Source: Micropruina sp. (GTDB lineage: Bacteria > Actinomycetota > Actinomycetes > Propionibacteriales > Propionibacteriaceae). Taken from it: a stretch of 64,000 nt of DNA. The stretch is from the NCBI GenBank assembly GCA_016716635.1, contig JADJVZ010000011.1, positions 992,001-1,056,000 on the forward strand, read 5' to 3'. Position numbers and translations under genes: made by a program. The first letter of the stretch is position 1. Each line of letters opens with the position of its first letter. Below, piece by piece: positions 1 through 9,100 of this stretch. The notes under the pieces were generated by a model. That model had not been told where the DNA came from. It made no database searches and saw nothing but the letters and a program-made list of their open reading frames with translations.

Positions 1-266
1 TGATCGATGGTCTCGGCGAGCACACGCGGCGGCACCGCGACGACGACCAACCGCACCAACGCGGGGTCGATGGGCTCCGCCGAACCGGCGCCTCGCGACG
101 CGGCCACGAGCGCGTGCGAACTCACGGCGTCGGTGAGGTGAACCTGGACGCCCGCGCGCGTGAGGGCGGCCCCCACGGACGTACCGAGCAGGCCTGCGCC
201 GATGACGAGCGCTGGCGACAAGACGGGATCATTGCGGTTCGACACCGCGGGATCATTGCTGGTCAC
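1..266 (-). CDS. tyrA: Prephenate dehydrogenase TyrA, N-terminal part (runs off the window)
   Basis: This is the first 88 codons of a gene that continues past the left edge. The translation after a short variable leader reads VIGAGLLGTSVGAALTRAG, a dinucleotide-binding glycine motif, followed by VRLVVVAVPPRVLAETID. That combination is typical of prephenate dehydrogenase, which oxidatively decarboxylates prephenate to 4-hydroxyphenylpyruvate in tyrosine synthesis. The GTG start at 266 overlaps the pup stop codon (GTGA), so the two genes are probably cotranscribed. Another NAD(P)-dependent Rossmann dehydrogenase cannot be excluded because the catalytic half is missing. The placement matters because proteasome core genes usually follow pup. 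Confidence 0.72.
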   Translation of the reverse strand, partial: MTSNDPAVSNRNDPVLSPALVIGAGLLGTSVGAALTRAGVQVHLTDAVSSHALVAASRGAGSAEPIDPALVRLVVVAVPPRVLAETID

Positions 267-445
267 TGGCCGCCCTTCTGCACGAACGAGCGGACGTAAT
301 CTTCGGCGTTGCCTTGCAACACCTCGTCGATCTCGTCGAGCAGCGCGTCGTAGTCGATCGTGGCGGCGCGGGGGGTGGTCAGTTCGGTCGTTTCGACCTG
401 CTCGACGGCGTGCGTCGTCCGCTCCCGCCTGATGCGTTCCGCCAT
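263..445 (-). CDS. pup: Prokaryotic ubiquitin-like protein Pup
   Basis: A 60-residue protein ending in Gly-Gly-Gln, the hallmark of Pup forms that must be deamidated by Dop to Gly-Gly-Glu before ligation to substrate lysines. The middle (DYDALLDEIDEVLQGNAEDY) is acidic and helical, matching the part of Pup that pairs with the ATPase coiled coil, and the end is YVRSFVQKGGQ. The ATG at 445 follows a GGAGGTGG ribosome-binding site. It lies 29 bp downstream of dop, and its stop overlaps the start of tyrA. Pup family members are about 60-70 residues, so the length fits. Confidence 0.95.
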   Translation of the reverse strand: MAERIRRERTTHAVEQVETTELTTPRAATIDYDALLDEIDEVLQGNAEDYVRSFVQKGGQ

Positions 446-474
446 GCCCCCACCTCCGTAGTCAGTCTGCAATC

Positions 475-1848
475 CTACCGGGCGAGGCGATCGGCGACCG
501 CATCGGCCCCGCGGGCCCCCGCGAGCAGGTCCCCGTGAGTGGCTCGCGTGTGGTTCAGCGGCTCCCCCATGCCGATGGTGCGAAGTCGCCCGGTGGAACC
601 GCGCAGGGTCGCCGACTCCCAGCCCGCCGAGATAAGCGAGCGTCCGAGCGTCTGGACGAGCGTGCCCCTGAGCCACGCCCGGGTGTCGGACGGTGGTTCG
701 ATCACGGCGGCCTCGATGGCGGCGTCGGCGAGAAGGTCGAAGTTTCCCTGGGCGCGGACGCGTTCGAAGACGCTGGCGGGTCCAAGTTCGGCCCAGGAGA
801 GATCCAAGCGGGCCAGCCGAGCATCACCCGGGCCGGCGTCCAGCCGTGCGGCCGCCGCCTGAATCAGGCCCCGCTTCGCCACCCAGTCCAGGCGATCGGC
901 GCAGCGATCGGGGTCAGCCCGCAGGTCGTCCACCACCGCCTGCCAGTCACTGAGGACGTCCGGGTCGGCGGCCAGACGATCGGCGTGCGTCCGGACGGCT
1001 TCCAGCAGCGCCTCCTGGACGTCCAGCGCCGAGAGGCGACGTCCATCGGCCAGAGGGACGAGTGCGCGACACGTGGCGTCGGCGTCGATCGTCCGCAGGG
1101 CGGCCAGCGGGTCGGCGAGCGCCAGGTCCGGCAAGACATCGGCCTCGACGGCCCGCAGGATCAGCGCGGTGACCCCCAGCTTCAAGTGGGTGGCGAACTG
1201 GCTACGGTTCGCGTCGCCCACGATGACGTGCACGCGACGCCAGCGGGCGCGTGGGGCGTGCGGCTCAGCGCGGGTGTTGACGATCGGTCGGCGAATCGTG
1301 GTCTCAATGCCGGTGAGCGCTTCGAGATAGCCCGCCCGCTGGGTGAGGTGAAAGCCGTCGGGCGTCACGCGGCCCGCGCCAACCAGCGGTTGCCGGGTCA
1401 CCAGGAACGTCGTGAGGTGCACGACCACGCGCTGCCACGGCGTCTCGCGGGTCAGCTGGTAGTTCTCGTGGGTGCCGTAGGAGTTGCCGTGGGCGTCGGT
1501 GTTGTTCTTGAAGATCGCGATGCGGGCCCCTACCTCCTCGGAGGCCGCCGCGGCCGCCCGGGCCACAATCGCCTCCCCCGAGGCGTCGTAGAGGGTGGCA
1601 TCAAGGGCCGTCGTGGTCTCGGGCGTGCAGTACTCGGGGTGGGCGTGGTCGACGTAGAAGCGTCCGCCGTTGCCGAGCATCCGATTGTGCAGGTCGTCGA
1701 TGAACGTGGCCTCCGACCACGTCTCGTCGCCCGTCGACGGCACCGTGCAGTGCGCCACGACCGCCGCCGCCAGCAGGTCCACCGAGATCTCGGGGCGCTC
1801 GGGCGCGCTGATGCCGTATTCGGTCTCGATGCCCAGCACTCGCGTCAC
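475..1848 (-). CDS. dop: Pup deamidase/depupylase Dop
   Basis: A 457-residue protein of the carboxylate-amine ligase-like Pup-processing family. Family motifs visible are GIETEYGIS (6-14), GGRFYVDHAHPEY (61-73), FKNNTD (113-118) and YGTHENY (124-130). The combination HAHPEY and SYGTHENY, and the position next to pup, favour Dop over the related ligase PafA. Dop converts the C-terminal Gln of Pup to Glu and removes Pup from substrates, using ATP as a cofactor. The start is a GTG at 1848. It is somewhat shorter than the roughly 500 residues common in the family. PafA was not seen in this window, so the ligase must lie elsewhere if pupylation works. Confidence 0.93.
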   Translation of the reverse strand: MTRVLGIETEYGISAPERPEISVDLLAAAVVAHCTVPSTGDETWSEATFIDDLHNRMLGNGGRFYVDHAHPEYCTPETTTALDATLYDASGEAIVARAAAAASEEVGARIAIFKNNTDAHGNSYGTHENYQLTRETPWQRVVVHLTTFLVTRQPLVGAGRVTPDGFHLTQRAGYLEALTGIETTIRRPIVNTRAEPHAPRARWRRVHVIVGDANRSQFATHLKLGVTALILRAVEADVLPDLALADPLAALRTIDADATCRALVPLADGRRLSALDVQEALLEAVRTHADRLAADPDVLSDWQAVVDDLRADPDRCADRLDWVAKRGLIQAAAARLDAGPGDARLARLDLSWAELGPASVFERVRAQGNFDLLADAAIEAAVIEPPSDTRAWLRGTLVQTLGRSLISAGWESATLRGSTGRLRTIGMGEPLNHTRATHGDLLAGARGADAVADRLAR

Positions 1849-1893
1849 GGCTCCATCTTGCCGTGAGTGGGGCGGGTGAGGGGGCGGCCGGGG

Positions 1894-1998
1894 TCAGGGC
1901 TTGTTGAACTCCACCACCACGCGCCGATTCATCGCCCGGTGGGCGTCGGTGTCGTTGGGGTACCGCGGGCTGCTCTCGCCGCGGCCGGTGACGCAGCC
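1894..1998 (-). pseudogene. Remnant of an OmpA/MotB-type peptidoglycan-binding domain
   Basis: Between arc and dop, one minus-strand frame ending at a TGA (1894-1896) reads VTGRGESSPRYPND, then TDAHRAMNRRVVVEFNKP. This matches the C-terminal end of OmpA-like domains, where a G(Y/R)GE..P...N.T..GRA.NRRVE signature is standard. The preceding strands and helix that should come before it are absent: upstream the frame runs at once into unrelated sequence and the arc 3' end. I read it as the last 33 or so codons of a deleted gene. No ribosome-binding site or plausible start lies near it. Confidence 0.55.
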
Positions 1999-2021
1999 AG
2001 GACATGAACTTTCCGCGGTTC

Positions 2022-3632
2022 CTACGGCTCGATCGCGCGGGATCCGTGCAAGGTGCGCAAGAAGACGATCCGTTCGCCCTTGCGACCGGAGATGCGGGCC
2101 CAATCGTCAGGGTTCGTAGTGTTGGGCAGATCCTCGTTTTGGACGATCTCATCGAGGGCCGCCTGCTTCAGGTGCGCTAGCCGCACGCCGTGCCCAAGCC
2201 CTGCCAGCGACTCCTTGATGGCCGCCTTCTTGGCCCGCTCCACGACCGAGGCAAGCATGGCCCCCGACACGAAATCACTGACGTAGAGCACGTCCTTGTC
2301 GCCGCTGGCGTAGGTGACCTCGATGAAGCGGTTGTCGGGCGTCCGCGCGTACAGGCGCTCGACCGTGGCGTGGATCAGGTTCCGGACGAATTCGTCCGCG
2401 CCGCCCGCCTCACCCGCTTCGCCGCCATTGAGCGGTGTAGCGCTGCTGAGGTACTTGGCCATGATCTCGGCGGCCCCGGTCACGTCCGGACGCTCGAGCT
2501 TGATCTTGACGTCCAACCGCCCCGGCCGCAGGATCGCGGGGTCGATGAGATCTTCGCGGTTCGTCGCACCGATGATGACGACGTTCTGCAGGCCCTCGAC
2601 GCCGTCGATCTCGCTGAGCAGTTGGGGCACGACCGTGGACTCGACATCGGAGGAGACGCCGCTGCCGCGGGTGCGGAACAGCGAATCCATCTCGTCGAAG
2701 AAGACCACGACCGGACGCCCTTCCTCGGCCTTGGCGCGGGCGTGGGCGAAGATTTGCCGGATCTGCCGCTCGGTCTCCCCCACGTACTTGCTGAGCAGTT
2801 CGGGGCCTTTGATGTTGAGGAAGTGCGAGCCCCCCAGCGACGAGGCGACGGCCTTCGCGATCATCGTCTTGCCGCAGCCGGGCGGGCCGTAGAGCAGCAC
2901 GCCCTTGGGCGGACGCAGGCCAAACTCCTCGAACAGGCCGCGGTGCCGGAACGGCAGTTCGACGGCGTCGCGGATCTGCTCGATCTGCGGTGCGAGACCG
3001 CCGATGTCGGCGTAATCGACGTCGGGGATGTCTTCCAACACCAGTTCCTCGACATCGCTGCGTGGATAGCTGGCGAGCGCCACGAGGGCGCGCCGGTCGG
3101 CCAGCAGCGGGGCCCCGACCTTGAGGTCGGTGATCGCCAGCCCGGCGGCGGGGATCATCAGCAGTTCCTCGTCGTTGACGGCCGTCACGAGGAGGCGGCC
3201 GTCCGGCAGCACCTCACGAAGGCGGACGGTGTCGCCCGTGCCCGGCTGTGGCGCGCGTCCGATGACGACCGAGGCCTCGTTGAGCAGGACGGGATCGCCC
3301 ACGGCCAGCTGCCCGACCTCGGGGGCCACCAGGACCCGCAGCCGGCGTCCGCCCGCCACCACGTCGAGATTGCCGTCACCGGCGACCCCGACCACGAGCC
3401 CGAAGGCCTGCGGCGGGCGGGCCAAGGACTCCAGCTCGGCCTTCAGCCCGGCGAGGCTGTCGCGCACCTCGCGGAGCGTGGTGTTGAGCCGCTCGTTCTG
3501 TTGGGCCAGCGCCCGGGCGTCGGCGCGGGCGGAGGTCAAGCGTCCCTCGGCGATCTCGGCGGCGCGTGTGCGTCCGTCCAACTGCTTCGTGAGCTCCGCA
3601 AGGTGTTCTTGCAGGCGCGTGACCTCGTCCAT
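2022..3632 (-). CDS. arc: Proteasome-type AAA+ ATPase ARC/Mpa
   Basis: With the ATG at 3632, one base after the trmI stop, the protein is 536 residues. It has an N-terminal coiled coil (about 1-75, which recruits Pup in this family), an OB-fold region, and one AAA+ module with Walker A GPPGCGKT (about 249-256), Walker B VVFFDEMDS and GATNREDLIDPAILRPGR. It unfolds pupylated proteins. The C-terminus is the odd part: mycobacterial Mpa continues beyond the ...SRAI... segment and ends in GQYL, which docks into the 20S core. Here the protein stops at HGSRAIEP. That resembles ATPases of species lacking the 20S proteasome. A longer in-frame start at 3701 would overlap trmI and is less likely. Confidence 0.94.
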   Translation of the reverse strand: MDEVTRLQEHLAELTKQLDGRTRAAEIAEGRLTSARADARALAQQNERLNTTLREVRDSLAGLKAELESLARPPQAFGLVVGVAGDGNLDVVAGGRRLRVLVAPEVGQLAVGDPVLLNEASVVIGRAPQPGTGDTVRLREVLPDGRLLVTAVNDEELLMIPAAGLAITDLKVGAPLLADRRALVALASYPRSDVEELVLEDIPDVDYADIGGLAPQIEQIRDAVELPFRHRGLFEEFGLRPPKGVLLYGPPGCGKTMIAKAVASSLGGSHFLNIKGPELLSKYVGETERQIRQIFAHARAKAEEGRPVVVFFDEMDSLFRTRGSGVSSDVESTVVPQLLSEIDGVEGLQNVVIIGATNREDLIDPAILRPGRLDVKIKLERPDVTGAAEIMAKYLSSATPLNGGEAGEAGGADEFVRNLIHATVERLYARTPDNRFIEVTYASGDKDVLYVSDFVSGAMLASVVERAKKAAIKESLAGLGHGVRLAHLKQAALDEIVQNEDLPNTTNPDDWARISGRKGERIVFLRTLHGSRAIEP

Positions 3633-3633
3633 C

Positions 3634-4542
3634 TCAGCCCTCGGCGGGCTCGCTGACGATGCCCGCGGGGCGGGGTCCGGTGTAATCGGGACCGTAGGCA
3701 CCCGGCGCGGGACGGCGACGTCGCATAGGCGCGGTGACCCCGGGGGCCAACCGGCGGGCGAACATCAGCAGGCCGGTATGACCCGACGTCGCGTGCCCCG
3801 GACGGATGGCCAGGCCCTCGGCGTGCCAGTCGCGGACGGTGTACTCGCGCGCCTCGGGCTCGGTGAAGCCCGCGTGGACGCGGATGGTGTCCATGACCCG
3901 GCCGAGCTGGGTCGCCGTGGCCACGTAGACGCACAAAATGCCGCCCGGCTGCAGCACGTTCGCCACGGCATCGATGCACTCCCAGGGGGCCAGCATGTCG
4001 AGGATTGCGCGGTCGATGGGCTCGGGTCCGATGGCCTCAACCAAGTCCCCGGAACGCAACTCCCAGGCGGGATGGCGGTCACCGAAGTAGGCGTCCACGT
4101 TGGCGCGGGCGACGTCCGCGAACTCCTCGCGGCGCTCGTAGCTGTACACGACGCCGTTCTCGCCGACCGCGCGCAGCAGCGACATCGTGAGGGCGCCGGA
4201 GCCGACGCCCGCCTCGAGCACGCGGGCGCCCGGAAAGATGTCGGCCTGCATGAGGATCTGCGCGGCGTCCTTGGGGTAGATCACCGCGGCCCCACGAGGC
4301 ATCGACACCGTCACTTCGTAGAGCACCGGACGAAACGCCAGATAGCCTGCCCCGCCGACCGACGTCACGACGTTGCCCTCGGGCCCGCCGATCAGGTCGT
4401 CGTGAGAGACCCCACCCTTGGTGGTGTGAAAGGTTCCGCCGGGCTTCAGCACGACGGAATGTCGGCGGCCCTTGGCGTCGGTGAGCGTGATCCGCTCGCC
4501 CGCCTCAAGCACGCCCATGCGGACACCGGACGGCTCAGGCAT
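3634..4542 (-). CDS. trmI: tRNA (adenine-58-N1) methyltransferase TrmI
   Basis: A 302-residue class I SAM methyltransferase. A beta-rich N-terminal domain (GDRI/GERITLTDAKGRRH type) precedes the catalytic domain with motif I VLEAGVGSGALTMSLL. The conserved stretch ARVLEAGVGSG and a later AILDMLAPWE are characteristic of TrmI, which forms N1-methyladenosine at position 58 in the T-loop of tRNAs. I chose the ATG at 4542, overlapping the stop of the upstream lipoprotein gene by 8 bp. An ATG at 4518 is also possible. TrmI next to arc is a common arrangement in actinobacteria and does not itself imply a proteasomal role. Confidence 0.9.
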   Translation of the reverse strand: MPEPSGVRMGVLEAGERITLTDAKGRRHSVVLKPGGTFHTTKGGVSHDDLIGGPEGNVVTSVGGAGYLAFRPVLYEVTVSMPRGAAVIYPKDAAQILMQADIFPGARVLEAGVGSGALTMSLLRAVGENGVVYSYERREEFADVARANVDAYFGDRHPAWELRSGDLVEAIGPEPIDRAILDMLAPWECIDAVANVLQPGGILCVYVATATQLGRVMDTIRVHAGFTEPEAREYTVRDWHAEGLAIRPGHATSGHTGLLMFARRLAPGVTAPMRRRRPAPGAYGPDYTGPRPAGIVSEPAEG

Positions 4543-6025
4543 GCCGTAATCCCCCAAGATCGAGTTGCCACCCGGCGCCATAGGAGGCGACGGTCGTCCC
4601 CTTGCCGGTGAACATTGTTCCGTCGCCCAACGACATCGGCAGCACCGTGTTGTCGGCGGCGGCCTGCTTCTGCAGTTCGGTGAGCGCCACCGCCTGCACG
4701 GTCGGATCAATGGTCGATCCGTACCGCTGGACCAGTTGATTCACTTTGTCACCCACCCCCGGAAGGGCCGCCTCCAAGTAGACCTGCATCCACCCGAGGG
4801 GGGTCGCCAACCAGGGCTGATCGTCGGTGATCCACAGGTCGGCGGTCTCGTCGTCCGCCTTCAACTGGACGCTCACCCCCACCTGTGTCTCCAGACGCTC
4901 GCGCACCGTGCGCGAGAGATCCGCCACGCCAGGCAGCCGGGAGTCGTAGCCCAACGTGAGCTTCACCCGCGCTCCGCCGGGGCGGACGATCGTGGGCGTG
5001 CCTCCGATGGGATAGGCCGCCACCTGGCCGGAAAGGCCGGGCGGGACGAGTGAGTCGAGCGTCCGATCGGGCTGCAACGCGGCGGCGATGGCGTCGCGCA
5101 AGGTCGCATTCAGCACGTTGGGCGATGCGCTGTTCCACCGCAAGAGCATCCGATGGGTGCCCGTCAACGACTGGCGCGAGAACCCAGCCTTGGTCTGATG
5201 CCCCGAGTTGGCCGCCATTTCGGTGGTGAGCCGGGCGATGGCCGGGGCGTCCAAGGAGCGCCAGACCACGTCAGCCGACCCGGCGCCAATGGCCGCCTCC
5301 GCGGCGGCGGAGTCTGCCACGACCAGGATCGTGGCCGCCGCGATCATGGCGGGGTCATCCGAACCTGCGGGCGCCGTTTGCGAGCGGACGAGTTCGGCGT
5401 GCGCAGCATCGGCTGCGGCCAGGGCGTAGATCCCGGATCCGACCGGCGGCTTGTCCAGCGGCCGCACCTTGTCGGGGTCATAGGCGAGTTCGTCCACGAT
5501 GGAGGCGGCCGGAGTCGCCAGGGCGTAGCCAAACTGGCTGTCGGGGTACTTGAGGTTGAAGCGGACCGTGGTGGCGTCCGGGACGGTGATGGTGTCGAGT
5601 GCGCTCAGCAGGGACACCGAGGTGTGCGGAATGGCAAGTCGGTAGGCCCGTTCGATGCTGAACTTCACCGACGCGCTGGTGAGCGGGTCCCCGTTGCTGA
5701 ACTTGAGGTCCTTGGGGATGGTGCATTCCATGAGCGTCGGAGTCTTGAACAAGCAGTCGGTGGCCAGGGCCGGCTTGAGTTCGTTCTTGCCGGGACGCAC
5801 GCTCATAAGCCGCTGGTACACCGCCAGGACGAGCGTGGTGTCAGTGTCCCGGGTAGCGGCGGCCGGATCCGTGGTCGTGATCGACTGCGTCACCACAACG
5901 GTGAAGGGCCGCGGCGTTCCGGTAGGCGTCGGCGTCGGGCTGGCGCCGCCCCCGAAGGTGCAGCCAGCCATCAGCCCCACGCCGAGAAGTCCGGCGATCC
6001 AACGCAGGGGACGGGAGAGGTTCAC
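4535..6025 (-). CDS. ABC-type family 5 extracellular solute-binding lipoprotein
   Basis: A 496-residue secreted protein with a signal peptide and lipobox LMAGC (Cys22), followed by a Thr/Pro-rich linker. The body resembles family 5 solute-binding proteins (oligopeptide/nickel type): TTDPAAATRDTDTTLVLAVYQRLM, then KFSNGDPLTSASVKFSIERA, a standard family signature. Permease and ATPase genes are absent nearby, so either the transporter is elsewhere or this is an orphan binding protein. It sits upstream of trmI with an 8-bp overlap. The ligand cannot be predicted from the sequence. The start is a GTG at 6025. Confidence 0.82.
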   Translation of the reverse strand: MNLSRPLRWIAGLLGVGLMAGCTFGGGASPTPTPTGTPRPFTVVVTQSITTTDPAAATRDTDTTLVLAVYQRLMSVRPGKNELKPALATDCLFKTPTLMECTIPKDLKFSNGDPLTSASVKFSIERAYRLAIPHTSVSLLSALDTITVPDATTVRFNLKYPDSQFGYALATPAASIVDELAYDPDKVRPLDKPPVGSGIYALAAADAAHAELVRSQTAPAGSDDPAMIAAATILVVADSAAAEAAIGAGSADVVWRSLDAPAIARLTTEMAANSGHQTKAGFSRQSLTGTHRMLLRWNSASPNVLNATLRDAIAAALQPDRTLDSLVPPGLSGQVAAYPIGGTPTIVRPGGARVKLTLGYDSRLPGVADLSRTVRERLETQVGVSVQLKADDETADLWITDDQPWLATPLGWMQVYLEAALPGVGDKVNQLVQRYGSTIDPTVQAVALTELQKQAAADNTVLPMSLGDGTMFTGKGTTVASYGAGWQLDLGGLRHA

Positions 6026-6091
6026 CCAGACAGACTAAGGGACATACCCGCCAGCACCTGCCCGCCAGCCCGAGCGGTGCCCGTCACCCCT

Positions 6092-6149
6092 CACAAGACA
6101 GTGTGAGTTTGAGGCCCAGCCTGGGACCCAAAACTCACACTGTCTTGTG
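6092..6149. repeat. Long perfect palindrome after metH (family A, copy 1)
   Basis: Two perfectly complementary 19-bp arms (6092-6110 and 6131-6149) flank a 20-bp GC-rich centre that can itself pair partly (CCCAG/CTGGG). The element starts 10 bp past the metH stop codon on that strand. It shares the core GTGTGAGTT...AACTCACAC with the palindrome at 28504-28552, which also sits about 11 bp after a stop codon. It probably ends transcription or stabilises the mRNA 3' end, although there is no clear U-tract. Confidence 0.8.
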
Positions 6150-6158
6150 GAGGCCCGG

Positions 6159-9100
6159 CTAGCGGGCGTTGAAGTACTTCGCCTCGGGGTGATGGACGAC
6201 CAGCGCGTCGGTGGATTGCTCGGGGTGCAACTGCAACTCTTCCGACAGCGTGACCCCGATGCGTTCGGGGGCCAGCAGTTGGACGACCTTCGCGCGATCC
6301 GCGAGATCGGGGCAAGCCGGGTAGCCGAAGCTGTAGCGCGAGCCCCGGTAGGCCTGGTCGCGGATCGCCGCCTCGACGGCCCCGTCACCGGTGAGCCCGA
6401 GCTCCTCGCGGATACGCGAATGCCACAGCTCCGCCAAGGCCTCGGTCAGCTGCACTGAGAGGCCGTGCAGTTCGAGGTAATCGCGGTAGGCGTCTTCCTT
6501 GAAAAGCTTCGCCGTCACGCCGGACACTTCATCGCCCATGGTGACCAGCTGGAACGCGATGACGTCGGGTCCCAACTCCGCCACCTCGTCAGCGTCGCGG
6601 AAGAAGTCCGCAAGGCAGAAGTAGGGGTCGCGGGACTGGCGGGGGAAGTCGAACCGGGTGAGTTCGCGGGCATGGTCGTCCGGATCCAGGATCACGAGCG
6701 TGTCGCCTTGGGAGTAGCACGGCCAGTAGCCGTAAACCACCGCGAACTCGGCGATCGACTCGGTCGCGATGCGGTCGAGCCACATCCGCAGGCGCGGCAT
6801 ACCCTCGGTCTCGGCGGCCTGCTCGGAGGATTCGCCACCGCGCGTACCGCGGAGCCCCCATTGGCCGATGAACAGCGCCCGGTGGTCCAGCCAGGAGGCC
6901 ACGTCGGCCAGCTTGATGCCCTTGACCACCCGACTGCCCCAGAACGGCGGGTTTGGCACTTCGATGCGCCGCGCCACGGCGGAGCGCTCGACCGACGGTG
7001 CCTCGACGACCTCAGCCCGCGGGCGGGCGAGGACGCGCCGCTCGCGAGGCGACGGCAACGCCGCGCCGGGCTCCCCGCGCTTGACGGCCATCACGGCGTC
7101 CATGAGCGAAAGGCCTTCGAAGGCGTCCTTGGCGTAGCGGACCTCGCCTTGGAAGAGCGAGTTGAGGTCCTGCTCGACGTAGGCGCGGGTGAGCGCTGCG
7201 CCACCGAGCAGCACCGGGACGTCGGTGAGTCCGCGCGCGTTCATCTCTTCGAGGTTGTCGCGCATGATGACGGTCGACTTCACCAGCAAGCCGGACATGC
7301 CGATGGCGTCCGCGCTGTGCTCGACGGCGGCGTCCAGGATCGCCCCGACGGGCTGCTTGATGCCCAGGTTCACCACCGTGTAGCCGTTGTTGGTCAAGAT
7401 GATGTCGACCAAGTTCTTGCCGATGTCATGGACGTCGCCGCGGACGGTCGCCAACACGATCGTGCCCTTGCCTGCCGAATCGGCCTTGTCGAGGTGCGGT
7501 TCGAGGTGCGCCACCGCCCGCTTCATGACCTCGGCAGACTGCAACACGAACGGCAATTGCATCTGCCCCGAGCCGAACAACTCCCCCACCGTCTTCATGC
7601 CCGCCAGCAGGTCGTCGTTGATGATGTCCAGCGCCTTCTTCGAGACCAGGGCCTCGTCGAGGTCCTCGTCCAGGCCCTTCGGTTCGCCGTCGACGATCCG
7701 CCGGGTGAGCCGCTCGCCCACGGGCAGGGCGGCCAACTCGGCGGCCCGCTCGGCCTTCGTGTCGGCTGTCGTGACGCCCTCGAACAACCCGAGGAACACC
7801 GACAGCGGGTCGTAACCCTCGCGGCGGCGGTCGTACACCATGTCGAGTGCGACCTGGCGCTGCTCCTCGGGGATGCGCGCCATTGGCATGATCCGCGAAG
7901 GGTGGACGATCGCGGAGTCGAGGCCGGCCTCGACACACTCGTGGAGGAACACCGAGTTCAGCACCGCGCGCGCCGCCGGGTTTAGCCCGAAGGACACATT
8001 CGACACACCCAACGTGGTGAGTACCTCGGGGTGCCGTGCCTTGAGCTCGCGGATGGCGGCGATCGTCTCGATGCCGTCGCGACGGGTCTCCTCCTGCCCG
8101 GTGCCGATGGGGAAGGTGAGGCAGTCGACGATGATGTCGCTCTCGCGCATGCCCCAATCGCCGGTCAGCGTGTCGATGAGCCGCTCGGCGACCCGCACCT
8201 TCCATTCGGCGGTGCGCGCCTGGCCCTCCTCGTCGATGGTCAGGGCGACCACAGCGGAGCCGTGCTCGTGGACGATCGGCATGATTTTGGCGAATCGGCT
8301 CTTCGGACCATCGCCGTCCTCGAAGTTGACCGAGTTGATGATCGACCGTCCGCCGAGGCACTCCAGCCCCGCCTCGATGACCGGCGGCTCGGTCGAGTCG
8401 AGCATCAGCGGCAGCGCCGTCGCGGTCGACAGGCGCGACGCCAGGGCCGTCATGTCGGCGACGCCGTCGCGTCCGACGTAGTCGATGCAGAGATCCAACA
8501 GGTGCGCGCCCTCGCGACTCTGCTCCTTGGCGATGGCCAGGCAGTCGTCGTAGCGAGCCTCCAACATGGCCTCGCGGAAGGCCTTGGAGCCGTTGGCGTT
8601 CGTCCGCTCGCCGATCGAAAGATAGGACGTGTCCTGCCGCAACGGCACGTCGGCGTACAGCGAGGAGACCGACGGGACGCTCGTCACCGTCCGCGGCGAC
8701 AGCGGCTGACCGCCCACCGCGGCGGCCAAGCGTTCGATGTGCTCGGGGGTGGTGCCGCAGCAGCCGCCCACCAGACTCAGGCCGTAGTCGTGGACGTACG
8801 CCGCGAGGGCCTTCGTGAACGCCTCGGGGCCTAGCGGATAGCGGGCCCCCGTGGGGGTCAACTCGGGCAGCCCCGCGTTGGGCATGCAGGAGACACCGAT
8901 GCGGGCGTACCGGGAGAGATAGCGCAGGTGTTCGCTCATCTCGGCCGGACCGGTGGCGCAGTTGAGCCCGATCACGTCGATGCCGAGCGGCTCCAGGGCA
9001 ACCAGCGCGGCGCCGATCTCGGAGCCCACGAGCATCGTGCCGGTGGTTTCGACGGTGACGCTCACCATGAGCGGAACGTCCAACCCGAGCGCGGCCATGG

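Noticed and set aside
2190..3656. Long plus-strand open frame opposite arc (488 codons)
   Set aside because: High GC at third positions keeps antisense frames open. The product is His/Arg/Gly-rich without motifs, and the minus-strand ATPase is unmistakable.
6465..7985. 506-codon plus-strand frame opposite metH
   Set aside because: Antisense shadow; the metH frame carries all family motifs.
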